Notes: a model not told the origin generated them from the letters alone. A stretch of 36,785 nt of DNA from Prevotella conceptionensis 9403948 (GCF_000312305.1 NZ_HE999444.1:279950-316734), one strand, 5' to 3'. Counted from the first letter of the stretch, positions 1 through 8,358 are shown. Numbers and translations are program-made.

Positions 1-449
1 GTAAGGCGTTTGCCCTTGGCTCGCGTGGTTAGGTCTACTTCGCCGTTCATGTAGCCCATGTTTTGCAAGGCCAGTTTCAGGTCGTTGCACGACAATTGTG
101 CCTGCAATGTGTCGTACACCACAGGTTCTTCGCCAATCTTACGCAGCGTGCGGTTAATCCATCTGGTGGTGTCGCGCCCCGAAAGAGCGTATGCGCCCAA
201 GGGAATTTTGAACACAGAGAACCACTTGGAGTTGGCCTTCTGTCGGATATAAGGTTCGAGCGAGGCCACGTTAAACTTCTTCGTGTCGGCCTTCAGTTCC
301 ACTTTTTCAAGCAAGTAGCTTTCGTCTGGCACGAATTTAGTTGCGCTACACGCCGCCAACAAGGCCAACATGCACCACAAAGATAAGACTTTTAACGCTT
401 TACGCAATAACAGATGGGGTTGATATATATTTGTTCCTGAACGCTCCAT
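1..449 (-). CDS. TamL/BamA-family outer-membrane lipoprotein, N-terminal part
   Basis: The reading frame starts at ATG 449 and stays open to the window edge, so only about 149 N-terminal residues are present. The start is Met-Glu-Arg-Ser-Gly, then a hydrophobic stretch ending in a lipobox-like LLAAC-S (Cys near residue 34), suggesting a lipidated envelope protein. The following sequence (TKFVPDESYLLEKVELK, then a GRDTTRWINRTLRKIGEEPVVYD segment broken by ordinary loops) has the look of the first POTRA-like region of Bacteroidota TamL proteins, which are BamA/TamA-type beta-barrel assembly factors carrying a lipid anchor. The barrel lies outside the window. A good Bacteroidota promoter sits just upstream. 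The family assignment is by recognition; a generic BamA/TamA protein is the alternative. Confidence 0.72.
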   Translation of the reverse strand, partial: MERSGTNIYQPHLLLRKALKVLSLWCMLALLAACSATKFVPDESYLLEKVELKADTKKFNVASLEPYIRQKANSKWFSVFKIPLGAYALSGRDTTRWINRTLRKIGEEPVVYDTLQAQLSCNDLKLALQNMGYMNGEVDLTTRAKGKRL

Positions 450-456
450 TTCCGCA

Positions 457-488
457 CAAAGGTACAACTTTTTGCGTTTTCGGGCAAA
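457..488 (-). promoter_or_regulatory. Promoter of the TamL-like gene
   Basis: On the minus strand a TTTG (485-488) is followed after 20 bases by TACCTTTG (457-464). This matches the Bacteroidota sigma-ABfr layout of TTTG, 19-21 bases, TAnnTTTG. The -7 box lies only 8 bases before the ATG at 449, so either the leader is extremely short or a downstream start is used. Confidence 0.6.
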
Positions 489-1148
489 CACGCATGCAGA
501 AAAGGTGGGGCAAGATATGTTAAGTATTGTGCAACGTAGGGGTGAAACGAAAAGCCATCGGGCACACTGCTTATGTGTGTAGACCTCATTCTGACATAAG
601 AAAGTCGTGTTGACTTTTAATGTTTCCACAAATTGAGAGGAGTTTGCGTCTTTGTGCTGTAAAACCAAGATAAACGCACCGCTTATGCACGAAGTGCTGG
701 CTAAGATACGAAAGAACTGAAGTTTCGCACCATTTGTCTGTGGCAAAGCGTGGTTATGCCTCAAAAGTTGATCTGGAGGAAGTCCTTCACTGCTTTTTCT
801 ACAAGTCGAAAACCGGCCGTCGATGGCGTACGACTTCTGCGTTTCCATGATTTTGTCCCTGTTGGCCATGAGCTGCATGCCCTGCAACCGTTCGCACGGG
901 TTGTAGTAAGCGTACGTGCTTTCCGTGCCGTTGCCCACTCGCGCGTGTTTACCACACGTCGATCTTGTCTAGTTTTAAGCAAGAATTTTAACACTATGAG
1001 TGCCTTTTCTGTCCACCAACCGCCCACCTTGCCGCAAAAAATCGATTCTCGCGAAGGTTTGTTTTGATGCAAAAAGGGGTTAGTCTGTGAATACGACAAA
1101 ATGAATATTTATTTCAAGGAACCGCCATTTGTACCATATTTGGGGCTG

Positions 1149-1303
1149 TTTGTGGCTAAATGTACTGCAATTTGCAGCAAAACGCAGTGCAATATGCCGC
1201 AAAACGCAGTACGTTTTGGTGCTAAATGCAGTGTGTTTTGGTGCTAAACGCAAGGTAAAATGGTGCTAAACGCAGTGCAAGATGCAGCTAAACGCAAGAC
1301 GAA
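1149..1303 (-). repeat. 22-bp-period tandem array inside element copy 1
   Basis: About seven degenerate units. On the plus strand the clearest read GCTAAATGCAGTGTGTTTTG, GCTAAACGCAAGGTAAAATG and GCTAAACGCAGTGCAAGATG, each followed by two more bases. The reverse complement has the core TTTAGCACCAAAACGC, as in copies 2 and 3. Units follow one another with no unique spacers, so this is a minisatellite and not a CRISPR. Confidence 0.85.
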
Positions 1304-1627
1304 AAGCATAAATATACGTCGCAATGGTATAAACAAAACCTTTCTGAACCATTAGATATGTGACTGAAAGGGGCAAAATAGCTGTTAAAAAGCATGTTTT
1401 TGGGGGTTAAAAGCGAGTAATTGGGCTTGAGAAATTACGGACCTTCTGCCAAACTAGAAAGGCTAAATGGTGCAAAATGTAGGTTTTTCTCTTAAAATTT
1501 AACATATTGGCAGTCGTGAAAGACTAGAAATAGTAGTGATTTACCTACTTTATGGCCCATGTTTCCGCTAGAACGGAGTGAAAATTAGAGGGGTGTTGTA
1601 AAATAAAAGATAATAATTTAAGTTTTT

Positions 1628-1931
1628 GAGTTGGGGAGTTTCTAAGTTGATGAGTTTTAGAGTTGAGAATCTTTTGGGTTGATGGTGTTTTGAGTTGATG
1701 ATGTTTTGAGTTAGGGAGTTTGTGAGTTTTGGGGTGCTTTTGAGTTGGTGAGCTTTTGAGTTGGAGATTTTTTGAGTTGGGAAGTTTTTAAGTTGATAAG
1801 CTTTTGAGTTAATGATTTTTTGAGTTGGGGGAGTTGTTGAGCTGGGGAGTTTGTGAGTTGATAAGTTTTGAAGTTGATGGTTCTTTGAGTTGATGAGCTT
1901 TTGAGTTGAGGAGTTTTTGAGTTTTTTGGGG
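1628..1931 (-). repeat. 16-bp-period tandem array inside element copy 1
   Basis: About 19 head-to-tail units with consensus GAGTTGATGAGCTTTT on the plus strand. Nearly every unit is exactly 16 bases; two are 17 or 18. All frames are crossed by stops, so it is not coding. Shorter versions are found in copies 2 and 3 and alone at 17253, 35641 and 35749. It is by far the longest example in the window. Confidence 0.85.
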
Positions 1932-2051
1932 GGTAATTTGCTAGTTGATGTCTTCGGGAGTTGTTGGGCTATCGAGAGTTAATAAGCCAGTGAGCTGACT
2001 TGGGCTGCACTCCTCTCAATTGATAGAAATATTAACAGTAAAGACGACTAC

Positions 2052-2085
2052 AAAAAAGACCGGGTGCATCACTGCAGCCGGCCCC
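2052..2085 (-). terminator. Intrinsic terminator after the kor operon
   Basis: Read on the minus strand, CCGG-C-TGCA, a four-base loop, TGCA-C-CCGG is followed by TCTTTTTTG. The stem has one C:C mismatch and a good U tract (2052-2057). It lies about 110 bases beyond the korC stop. The U tract is three bases from the end of repeat element copy 1. Confidence 0.65.
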
Positions 2086-2197
2086 CAAAAAATTAGAGAG
2101 TTATAAAAAAATCAAGTTGTTTATCTGTGTCTCAGAAATTCAAATTTAGCTTTATCTTGCATCACTACATGATACACGTAGTTGTTTTCGCGCTGCA

Positions 2198-2740
2198 TCA
2201 TTGTTCTGCAATGATTTGCTTACCCTGCTCAACAGCTTCCATATTCAGCGGTATCAAGTTGTGGTAGCGTTCGGGAAGGGTTTTAAACAGTGCCTTATTC
2301 AAGCCCTCGGTGCTAACCACAGGGCAAACTTTAAGCAGTCCGCCAAGTACAATCATGTTGAAAACCTTGGCGTTCTTCATTTCGGCAGCCTTGTCCATAG
2401 CGTCCATCCGATACACCTTAATATCGGTTCGCGATGGCGGAGAGGCAATGCCGTTGCCGTCGTAGATAAGTATTCCGCCGGGCTTTACGCGTGGTTCGAA
2501 CTTGTCGAGCGACGGTTGATTCAGCACAATGGCCACGTCGTACTTACTCAGAACGGGCGAAGAGATGCGCTCGTCGCTAACAATGACCGTTACGTTGGCC
2601 GTTCCGCCGCGCTGTTCGGGTCCGTATGCGGGCATCCACGTTACCTCCTTATCTTCCATCAAGCCAGAGTAGGCCAATATCTTTCCCATTGAAAGCACTC
2701 CTTGGCCACCGAAACCGGCGATGATTATCTCGTGTTTCAT
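2198..2740 (-). CDS. korC: 2-oxoacid:ferredoxin oxidoreductase, gamma subunit (KorC type)
   Basis: A 180-residue protein with the N-terminal IIIAGFGGQGVLSMGK motif (Gly-rich loop at residues 9-14) and WMPAYGPEQRGG that mark the gamma domain of the pyruvate/2-oxoglutarate/2-oxoisovalerate:ferredoxin oxidoreductase superfamily. With KorA, KorB and the ferredoxin KorD it forms a cytoplasmic complex that oxidatively decarboxylates a 2-oxoacid to an acyl-CoA and passes electrons to ferredoxin, or runs reductively. The start overlaps the korB stop by four bases (2737-2740), showing tight translational coupling. It is the last gene of the operon and is followed by a terminator. The actual 2-oxoacid cannot be told from sequence alone. 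Confidence 0.93.
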   Translation of the reverse strand: MKHEIIIAGFGGQGVLSMGKILAYSGLMEDKEVTWMPAYGPEQRGGTANVTVIVSDERISSPVLSKYDVAIVLNQPSLDKFEPRVKPGGILIYDGNGIASPPSRTDIKVYRMDAMDKAAEMKNAKVFNMIVLGGLLKVCPVVSTEGLNKALFKTLPERYHNLIPLNMEAVEQGKQIIAEQ

Positions 2741-3504
2741 TCTTTCGTTCTGTCTTTTAAGTCGCCCTTCTTATAATGGTCGAACATGTTATCTTGCATC
2801 CATTTGTTGGCATCGGCGGGCGACATTTTCCATCCGCTGCTGCAAGTGGACACGATTTCAACGAGCGACGAACCTTTGCCAGCCATCGAAGATTCGAATG
2901 CCTTGCGTATGGCACGCTTGGCTTTATTGATGGATGCCACGGTGTCCACACTCTGTCTACTAACAAAACACGTGCCTTCTAATTGCACGGCAAGGTTGGT
3001 TAGGTCGATGGGATAGCCGTGAAGTTCGGGCGTTCTGCCTGTGGGGCAAGTGGCCGTGGGCTGTTCGAGCAGCGTAGTGGCCGACATCTGTCCACCCGTC
3101 ATGCCGTAAATGGCATTGTTGACGTAAATGATGGTGATGTTATCTCCACGGTTCAACGCGTGCAATGTCTCGGCTGTGCCAATGCAAGCGAGGTCGCCAT
3201 CGCCTTGATAAGTAAACACAAGGCGGTCGGGCCAAAGCCTTTTAACACCTGCTGCCAATGCCGGAGCGCGCCCATGAGGGGCCTCTTGCCAGTCGATGTC
3301 GATGTAACGATAGGCAAACACGGCACAACCAACGGGGCTAATGCCCACCGTTTTCTCCTCCATACCCATCTCGGCGATAACCTCGGCAATGAGTTTGTGT
3401 ACCACGCCGTGCGAACAACCGGGGCAATAGTGCATGGTTGTGTCGTTCAAGAGTGCCGGTTTGGCGTAAACTAGGTTCTCAGGACTGATTATATCTGTGG
3501 TCAT
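2737..3504 (-). CDS. korB: 2-oxoacid:ferredoxin oxidoreductase, beta (TPP-binding) subunit
   Basis: A 255-residue protein with CPGC (Cys27, Cys30) near the N-terminus, as in beta subunits of 2-oxoacid:ferredoxin oxidoreductases, and the thiamine-diphosphate/Mg motif running from GDGD (101-104) to NN (129-130). This subunit carries the cofactor and performs the decarboxylation. The 255-residue length and CPGC without a fused ferredoxin domain match the separate beta subunits of Kor/Vor complexes. The start overlaps the korA stop by four bases and the stop overlaps korC by four, so the three are translated as one unit. Confidence 0.94.
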   Translation of the reverse strand: MTTDIISPENLVYAKPALLNDTTMHYCPGCSHGVVHKLIAEVIAEMGMEEKTVGISPVGCAVFAYRYIDIDWQEAPHGRAPALAAGVKRLWPDRLVFTYQGDGDLACIGTAETLHALNRGDNITIIYVNNAIYGMTGGQMSATTLLEQPTATCPTGRTPELHGYPIDLTNLAVQLEGTCFVSRQSVDTVASINKAKRAIRKAFESSMAGKGSSLVEIVSTCSSGWKMSPADANKWMQDNMFDHYKKGDLKDRTKE

Positions 3505-4583
3505 TGCAACTTCTCCTTTAACGCTTTTACAATCTCTTCGGGTTCGGGAACGATGCCGCCTTGTCGGCCAAAGTGGGCCACGGGGACTGTTCCTTCAACG
3601 GCCAAGCGCACGTCTTGCACCATTTGCCCTGCGTTCATCTCTACAACGAGCAAGCCTTTCTTGCCTTGTGCAAGGCTATCCAACTGACGTTCGGGGAAAG
3701 GCCACAGCGTAATGGGGCGGAAAAGCCCAACACGTATGCCTTCTTCGCGAGCCAGCTCTACGGCTTTTTCGGCTAAGCGCGCCGCACTGCCAAACGCTAC
3801 GAAAACGTATTCGGCATCGTCGGTGTGCAGTGTTTCAAAACGCACTTCATTGTTGCGAATCTCTTCGTACTTGGCTTGCAGTGCCCTGTTTTTTTCTTCC
3901 ATCAACTCAGGGCGCAGTTCGAGCGAGGTGATGATATTGGGTTCGCGACCACGCGTGCGGCCTGTTGATGCCCAAGGGCATTCCTTTATTATCTCTTCTT
4001 CGGTTCGGCGAGGTTTCATTGGCGGAAGAACCACCTTCTCCATCATCTGTCCGATAACACCGTCGCTTAATATCATGGCTGGATTTCGGTACTTAAAGGC
4101 CAAGTTCATGGCCAAGTCTACGAAGTCGGCCATCTCTTGTACCGAATTGGGAGCAAGCACAATGACATTGTAGTCGCCGTTTCCGCCCCCACGAGTGCTT
4201 TGGAAATAGTCGCCCTGCGAAGGCTGAATGGTACCCAAACCTGGGCCACCACGTTGCACGTTAACGATAAGACCTGGTATTTCGGCACCCGCCATATAGG
4301 ATATTCCCTCTTGCATGAGGGCCACACCTGGCGACGATGAGGAGGTCATTACGCGCTTACCCGACCCACCGCCGCCGTAAAGCATATTGATGGATGCCAC
4401 TTCGCTTTCGGCTTGCAGCACCACCATGCCCGTGGTTTCCCAAGGGCGCAGTTGGGCCAATGTTTCAATTATCTCGCTTTGAGGGGTGATGGGATAGCCG
4501 AAGTACCCGTCGATGCCGGCGCGAACGGCCGCATGGGCTATTGCCTCATTACCTTTCATTAGTCTGACTTCACGCTCTGCCAT
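3501..4583 (-). CDS. korA: 2-oxoacid:ferredoxin oxidoreductase, alpha subunit (KorA/VorB)
   Basis: A 360-residue protein beginning MAEREVRLMKGNEAIAHAA. The GNEAIAHAAVRAG and GYPITPQSEI segments are typical of the alpha subunit that takes part in 2-oxoacid and CoA binding. The length suits the three-subunit-plus-ferredoxin complexes often annotated as 3-methyl-2-oxobutanoate dehydrogenase subunit VorB in Bacteroidales; 2-oxoglutarate or a branched-chain 2-oxoacid are both possible substrates. ATG 4583 is chosen; a GTG lies one codon upstream. It overlaps the korD end by 14 bases and korB by four. Confidence 0.93.
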   Translation of the reverse strand: MAEREVRLMKGNEAIAHAAVRAGIDGYFGYPITPQSEIIETLAQLRPWETTGMVVLQAESEVASINMLYGGGGSGKRVMTSSSSPGVALMQEGISYMAGAEIPGLIVNVQRGGPGLGTIQPSQGDYFQSTRGGGNGDYNVIVLAPNSVQEMADFVDLAMNLAFKYRNPAMILSDGVIGQMMEKVVLPPMKPRRTEEEIIKECPWASTGRTRGREPNIITSLELRPELMEEKNRALQAKYEEIRNNEVRFETLHTDDAEYVFVAFGSAARLAEKAVELAREEGIRVGLFRPITLWPFPERQLDSLAQGKKGLLVVEMNAGQMVQDVRLAVEGTVPVAHFGRQGGIVPEPEEIVKALKEKLQ

Positions 4584-4821
4584 CACTATTCTCCTTCACT
4601 TTCATTCTATAAACGGTGATGCAACCATCGGGGCAGACGGTTCCGCACGCGGCGCAACCCACACATGCCTCGGCTTTCACGGCTTGCGCGTAGGCATATC
4701 CGCTAGCATTCACCTTTTTCCGAGCCAGTTCCAACACGTCGTATGGGCACGCCACGACGCACAGGTCGCATCCTTTGCACCTGTCGGTGTTGATAACCAC
4801 GGCTCCTTTTATCTTGTTCAT
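4570..4821 (-). CDS. korD: 2x[4Fe-4S] ferredoxin subunit of the Kor complex (KorD)
   Basis: With ATG 4821 the product has 83 residues and two CxxCxxCxxxC clusters: Cys15/18/21/25 and Cys53/56/59/63, the last cysteine of each followed by proline. This is the classic 8Fe ferredoxin fold that takes electrons from the KorAB active site. The frame is open for another 44 codons upstream, to ATG 4953, but that extension is not ferredoxin-like and would overlap the TPR gene stop; an AAGAAAGAAG stretch before 4821 also favours the short form. It is placed directly ahead of korA, overlapping it by 14 bases. Confidence 0.88.
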   Translation of the reverse strand: MNKIKGAVVINTDRCKGCDLCVVACPYDVLELARKKVNASGYAYAQAVKAEACVGCAACGTVCPDGCITVYRMKVKENSDGRA

Positions 4822-4949
4822 AACTTCTTTCTTATATGCTGCCTTGGGCAGTACTTTCGTTGTGGCGTCGCAACTGCATGTGTTGCGATTGAATTTCTTT
4901 ACTTGCAACGACGGCGAAAGGTTGTCGCCAATGTGCAGTAATTTGTTTT

Positions 4950-5129
4950 TCAAGGATTAAGGGCGTCCTTAGCGTAGAAGGCCAAGATGCTGTTGAGCAT
5001 CTCCCGCGCTTGAACCGCAGGACTTTCGGGGTCCAATTCTATGGCCTCCGCATAGCATTCCAATGCCTTTTGCCAATTTCCCTGCCGGCGATAGGCATTG
5101 CCTTGTTCGTAATAATCCTCGCTATTCAT
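4950..5129 (-). CDS. Single-TPR micro-protein at the head of the kor operon
   Basis: A 59-residue protein from ATG 5129 (MNSEDYYEQGNAYRRQG...). Residues 4-36 form one tetratricopeptide repeat (YYEQGNAYRRQGNWQKALECY, then AEAIELDP), followed by a capping helix. The frame runs 18 codons further upstream, but that part does not fit the repeat. It lies 56 bases after folD and 128 bases before the preferred korD start. From memory, small TPR proteins sit beside kor genes in other Bacteroidales, which hints at a role in assembly of the complex; nothing in the sequence proves that. Confidence 0.8.
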   Translation of the reverse strand: MNSEDYYEQGNAYRRQGNWQKALECYAEAIELDPESPAVQAREMLNSILAFYAKDALNP

Positions 5130-5185
5130 TGCGTTTTGCGAATGGCGAACCAGGCACGAAACCCTGTTCGCCATCCACTCCATAT

Positions 5186-6067
5186 TTATTTATAAAATTC
5201 TTTCTTACCTGCCGAGAGGGTATTCTTCATCAACGAGCAGATGGTCATTGGGCCAACGCCGCCAGGAACAGGCGTAATGAAGGAACACTTGGGCGCAACC
5301 TCGTCGAACTTAACATCTCCGCTCAGTCGGAAACCGCCCTTACGCGATGGGTCTTCCACACGCGTGGTGCCCACATCAATCACAACGGCACCCTCTTTTA
5401 CCATGTCGGCCGTCACGAAGTCGGGCCGTCCGATGGCTGCCACGATGATATCGGCCTCGCGACACTCGTCTTTGAGCGACGGCGAGTGCGAGTGGCACAC
5501 CGTAACAGTGGCATCGCCGTATTGCTTTTGCATCATCAGCTGCGCCATTGGCTTACCAACGATGTTGCTACGGCCAAGCACAACGCACTTCTTACCCGAA
5601 GTGGCGATGCCGTAACGCTGCAAAAGGGTGAGGATACCCAACGGTGTGGCCGAGATGAAACACGGCAATCCGATGGCCATGCGCCCCACGTTGATGGGAT
5701 GGAAACCGTCTACGTCTTTGCGATAATCCACTGCCTCGACAATCTTTTGCTCGTCGATGTGCTTGGGCAAGGGCAATTGCACGATAAATCCGTCCACGTC
5801 TTCGTCCTTGTTCAGCTTGTCTACGCAAGCCAGCAGTTCGGCCTCGGTAACGTCTTCCTCAAAGCGGATGAGGGTAGACTTAAAGCCACATTGCTCGCAA
5901 GCAATCACTTTGTTCTTCACATACGTCTCCGAACCACCATCATGACCCACTAGCACCGCGGCCAAGTGCGGCTGTTTACCTCCGTTAGCAACGATTTGCC
6001 TCACTTCTTCGGCAATCTCCGCCTTGATGGCAGTGGCAGTTGCTTTTCCATCGATTAACTGCATCAT
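5186..6067 (-). CDS. folD: Methylenetetrahydrofolate dehydrogenase / methenyltetrahydrofolate cyclohydrolase
   Basis: A 293-residue protein of normal FolD length. It has the catalytic SxxYxxxK motif (Ser46, Tyr49, Lys53), the QLPLPKHI segment with the following DVDGFHP, the Rossmann motif GRSNIVGKP for NADP, and the C-terminal [11 protein letters not shown] signature. It interconverts 5,10-methylene-, 5,10-methenyl- and 10-formyl-tetrahydrofolate in the cytoplasm, feeding purine and formyl-Met-tRNA synthesis. Two in-frame ATGs (6067, 6064) make the start uncertain by one codon. It follows ffh by 14 bases and is probably cotranscribed with it; purN and a 5-formyl-THF cyclo-ligase elsewhere in the window use the same cofactor pool. 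Confidence 0.96.
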   Translation of the reverse strand: MMQLIDGKATATAIKAEIAEEVRQIVANGGKQPHLAAVLVGHDGGSETYVKNKVIACEQCGFKSTLIRFEEDVTEAELLACVDKLNKDEDVDGFIVQLPLPKHIDEQKIVEAVDYRKDVDGFHPINVGRMAIGLPCFISATPLGILTLLQRYGIATSGKKCVVLGRSNIVGKPMAQLMMQKQYGDATVTVCHSHSPSLKDECREADIIVAAIGRPDFVTADMVKEGAVVIDVGTTRVEDPSRKGGFRLSGDVKFDEVAPKCSFITPVPGGVGPMTICSLMKNTLSAGKKEFYK

Positions 6068-6081
6068 TTCTTAGTTAGTTT

Positions 6082-7434
6082 TTAAAGTTTCGGCATTCCG
6101 GGCATTCCTTTCATCTTACTCGCCATGCCGGCCATCTTCGCCATATTGGTTCCGGTCATCATCTTCATCATCTTTCGTGTTTGGTCAAACTGCTTTATCA
6201 GTCTGTTAACCTCTTGGATGTTGGTTCCGCTGCCCTTCGCAATACGTTGTCGACGGCTGTTATTAAGGATTTCAGGATTTGTTCGTTCTTTGGGCGTCAT
6301 GCTTTTGATGATAGCTTCGATGCCCTTGAAGGCGTTATCGTCGATGTCTACGTCCTTGATAGCCTTGCCAACGCCTGGTATCATCGACGCCAAGTCTTTC
6401 AGATTTCCCATTTTCTTTATTTGTTCAATCTGTTTAAGGAAATCGTTAAAGTCGAATTTGTTCTTTTGTATTTTCTTTTGCAGGCGCTTTGCCTCTTCTT
6501 CGTCGAACTGTTCTTGGGCTCTTTCAACCAACGACACAATGTCGCCCATGCCCAAGATGCGGTCGGCCATACGCTCCGGATGGAAAACGTCGATGGCTTC
6601 CATCTTCTCGCCCGTACCAACGAACTTAATGGGCTTTGTAACAACCGTGCGAATGCTTAGCGCAGCACCACCACGCGTGTCGCCATCTAGCTTTGTCAGC
6701 ACCACACCGTCAATGTCTAAGCGGTCGTTAAACTCACGAGCGGTGTTCACGGCGTCTTGTCCCGTCATCGAATCCACCACGAAAAGGGTTTCGTCGGGGT
6801 TCAAAGCCTGTTTCAAACGATAGATTTCGTCCATCATTTCTTCGTCAACGGCCAAACGTCCGGCGGTGTCCACAATCACCACATCGTTGCCTTTGGCCTT
6901 GGCCTCACGAATGGCGTTGTTGGCGATTTCCACCACATTCTTGTTGTCGGGTTCGCTATAAACAGGCACACCCACTTGCTGAGCCACCACCCTAAGCTGC
7001 TCGATAGCCGCAGGGCGATACACGTCGCAGGCCACGAGCAAGGGGTTCTTATGCTGTTTACCTTTAAGCAGGTTGGCAAGCTTACCGCTAAACGTGGTTT
7101 TACCCGAACCTTGCAAGCCCGACATCAATATGATTGCCGGACGATTTGTAAGTTGCAAGCCTACGGTTTCGCCACCCATGAGTGCAGCTAGCTCGTCGTG
7201 CACAATCTTAACCATCAGTTGCCCAGGCTTAACGGCCGTAAGAACGTTCATGCCCAGTGCCTTTTGTTTTACCGTATCAGTAAAAGTCTTGGCCACCTTA
7301 TAGTTCACGTCGGCATCGAGCAAGGCTCTGCGCACGTCTTTAAGGGTTTCGGCCACGTTGATTTCGGTGATTTTCCCTTCACCTTTAATTATTTTAAAAG
7401 ACCTTTCAAGTCTGTCGCTAAGATTTTCAAACAT
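6082..7434 (-). CDS. ffh: Signal recognition particle protein Ffh
   Basis: A 450-residue SRP54-type GTPase of full length. The N-domain four-helix bundle covers residues 1-90; the G domain has the P-loop GLQGSGKT (106-113), DTAGR (189-193) and TKLDGDTRGGAA; the methionine-rich M domain that binds SRP RNA and signal peptides ends in many Met residues (MMKMMTGTNMAKMAGM, then GMPGMPKL). With 4.5S RNA and FtsY it delivers nascent membrane proteins to SecYEG. It is the first gene of the minus-strand run ffh-folD-TPR-korDABC, with a -7 box about 33 bases upstream of the start. Confidence 0.97.
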   Translation of the reverse strand: MFENLSDRLERSFKIIKGEGKITEINVAETLKDVRRALLDADVNYKVAKTFTDTVKQKALGMNVLTAVKPGQLMVKIVHDELAALMGGETVGLQLTNRPAIILMSGLQGSGKTTFSGKLANLLKGKQHKNPLLVACDVYRPAAIEQLRVVAQQVGVPVYSEPDNKNVVEIANNAIREAKAKGNDVVIVDTAGRLAVDEEMMDEIYRLKQALNPDETLFVVDSMTGQDAVNTAREFNDRLDIDGVVLTKLDGDTRGGAALSIRTVVTKPIKFVGTGEKMEAIDVFHPERMADRILGMGDIVSLVERAQEQFDEEEAKRLQKKIQKNKFDFNDFLKQIEQIKKMGNLKDLASMIPGVGKAIKDVDIDDNAFKGIEAIIKSMTPKERTNPEILNNSRRQRIAKGSGTNIQEVNRLIKQFDQTRKMMKMMTGTNMAKMAGMASKMKGMPGMPKL

Positions 7435-7466
7435 TTAAGTGTGTTGTCTTTTTAATTGGTTTTATG

Positions 7467-7474
7467 CAAAGATA
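7467..7474 (-). promoter_or_regulatory. -7 box of the ffh promoter
   Basis: TATCTTTG on the minus strand, ending 33 bases before the ffh ATG, fits the TAnnTTTG consensus. The -33 TTTG is not well conserved here. All genes down to korC could be read from this site. Confidence 0.5.
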
Positions 7475-7895
7475 GTGATAAATGGGAGAATAGAAAATAC
7501 TTATATCCAAGTTTTAAGAGAATTTAAATTTGTTGTCGTTTATTTATGCGCATATACAAAGAATGTGTGCAACTAATACACTTACAGGCCAATATATCAG
7601 CATTTTTGTTCGATTTGAGCCATACATGGCGATTCTTTCATCATATTTTACACCAAATTGCAGTACGTCTACACATTATTTCACACCAAGGATATGCTCC
7701 AAAATCCATCTATATTCGGGCTTGGGCAGCACGCCAACCACTTAATTCATGGTGTAAAATCAATTGGTTTTACGTCATTCGCCAGAAGTATTACTTGGCA
7801 CAACGATTATTTCTCACCCTCCAACTGGCGAAGTTTTAGCATCTATTGCCTACGAGCGAGTAAGTGCATACAAACGTTTAACATCAGTACAAGCG

Positions 7896-8029
7896 GCTTG
7901 TATCCACACAACAAAGGGGCCTTTACCCGCACGACAAAGCGCTTGTACAGGCACCACAAGCCGCTTGTACCCGCACGAAAAGACGCTTGTAGCGTGATTA
8001 TAAAGATGCTTGTAGCCTCGCTGCAAATG
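7896..8029 (+). repeat. 22-bp-period GCTTGTA array, locus 1
   Basis: Six degenerate units of 22-23 bases each opening with GCTTGTA or GCCTTTA, for example GCTTGTACCCGCACGAAAAG and GCTTGTACAGGCACCACAAG plus two bases. A related array with the same period and the same CTTGTA head is at 27304-27425. The sequence differs from the 22-bp arrays in the MITE-like elements. Confidence 0.75.
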
Positions 8030-8180
8030 GTTTTTACATACACATTGACGGCAAAAACACGGGCAAACGAACACCATTCCAAGAGCCATTCTCTCCGCCT
8101 ATAACAACGCCGACACCGCCCTTCAAAACTAACATAAGTTAAAAAGACGAAGAACAGATAGCCGTTTGCCCGAAATTTGC

Positions 8181-8188
8181 TATTTTTG
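8181..8188 (+). promoter_or_regulatory. Candidate -7 box for the M3 peptidase operon
   Basis: TATTTTTG matches TAnnTTTG and lies 170 bases before the ATG at 8359. A TTTG lies at 8165, but only 12 bases away, shorter than the normal spacer. The leader would be about 160 bases. Confidence 0.35.
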
Positions 8189-8358
8189 TAAAGCTAAAAT
8201 CGCAACAAAGGCCAAGCGCATTACACACCACGCCTTCAACATTTAGGTTGCCTCAACGGCACGGTACAGCAACAAGTGGGCATTCCCCACAACTGCAACT
8301 CCACGCCACGGCAACACGAAAACGGCGACAATAGAGATACTAGAAGACATTTACAGTT

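Larger units (their letters stand above)
602..2049 (-). mobile_element. MITE-like non-coding element, copy 1 (inverted, longest)
   Basis: This copy fills most of the gene-free stretch 450-2197. Its ends are inverted: the 602 end reads AAGTCGTGTTGACTTTTAA and leads to AAATTGAGAGGAG; the 2049 end, read on the other strand, is AGTCGTCTTTACTGTTAA leading to CAATTGAGAGGAG. From 2049 inward it holds a 16-bp-period array (1628-1931), an AT-rich block with AACTTAAATTATTATCTTTT and CTAGAAAGG motifs, a 22-bp-period array (1149-1303) and a conserved core (about 750-1120) with TTCGCGAGAATCGATTTTTT and ACACGCGCGAGTGGGC. Copies 2 and 3 have the same order in the opposite orientation. No transposase is visible. 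A 112-codon open frame (761-1099, minus) lies in the core but is broken in copy 2. No target-site duplication is clear. Confidence 0.8.
7435..8358. other. 924-base divergent intergenic region, no gene seen
   Basis: It lies between the divergent ffh and M3-peptidase genes. It contains the ffh -7 box (7467-7474), a 22-bp-period array (7896-8029) and a candidate -7 box for the peptidase (8181-8188). Open frames up to 148 codons cross it, but they run through the array, overlap one another in several frames and resemble no family. No tRNA or terminator was recognised. The length is unusual beside the tight gene packing on both sides. Confidence 0.6.

Noticed and set aside
761..1099. 112-codon minus-strand frame in element copy 1 as a gene
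   Set aside because: The matching stretch in copy 2 has a lost base and a stop, copy 3 ends differently, and most codon differences between copies change the residue.
1149..1303. 22-bp arrays as CRISPR
   Set aside because: Units follow each other directly with degenerate sequence and no unique spacers; no cas genes are present. Same for 15798-15945, 28298-28470, 7896-8029 and 27304-27425.
602..2049. Target-site duplications around the MITE-like elements
   Set aside because: Flanks of all three copies were compared by eye and no convincing direct repeat of 2-10 bases was found, so mobility by transposition is not shown.
4822..4953. N-terminal extension of the KorD ferredoxin
   Set aside because: Overlaps the stop of the TPR gene, is not ferredoxin-like, and a better start with A/G-rich upstream sequence is at 4821.
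5063..5953. 296-codon plus-strand open frame
   Set aside because: Wholly antisense to folD, which has all its family motifs; the protein is low in family resemblance and His/Arg-rich, as expected for a shadow frame.
7658..8104. 148-codon plus-strand frame in the ffh/M3 intergenic region
   Set aside because: It runs through the 22-bp array and overlaps other open frames on both strands; no recognisable domain or start context.
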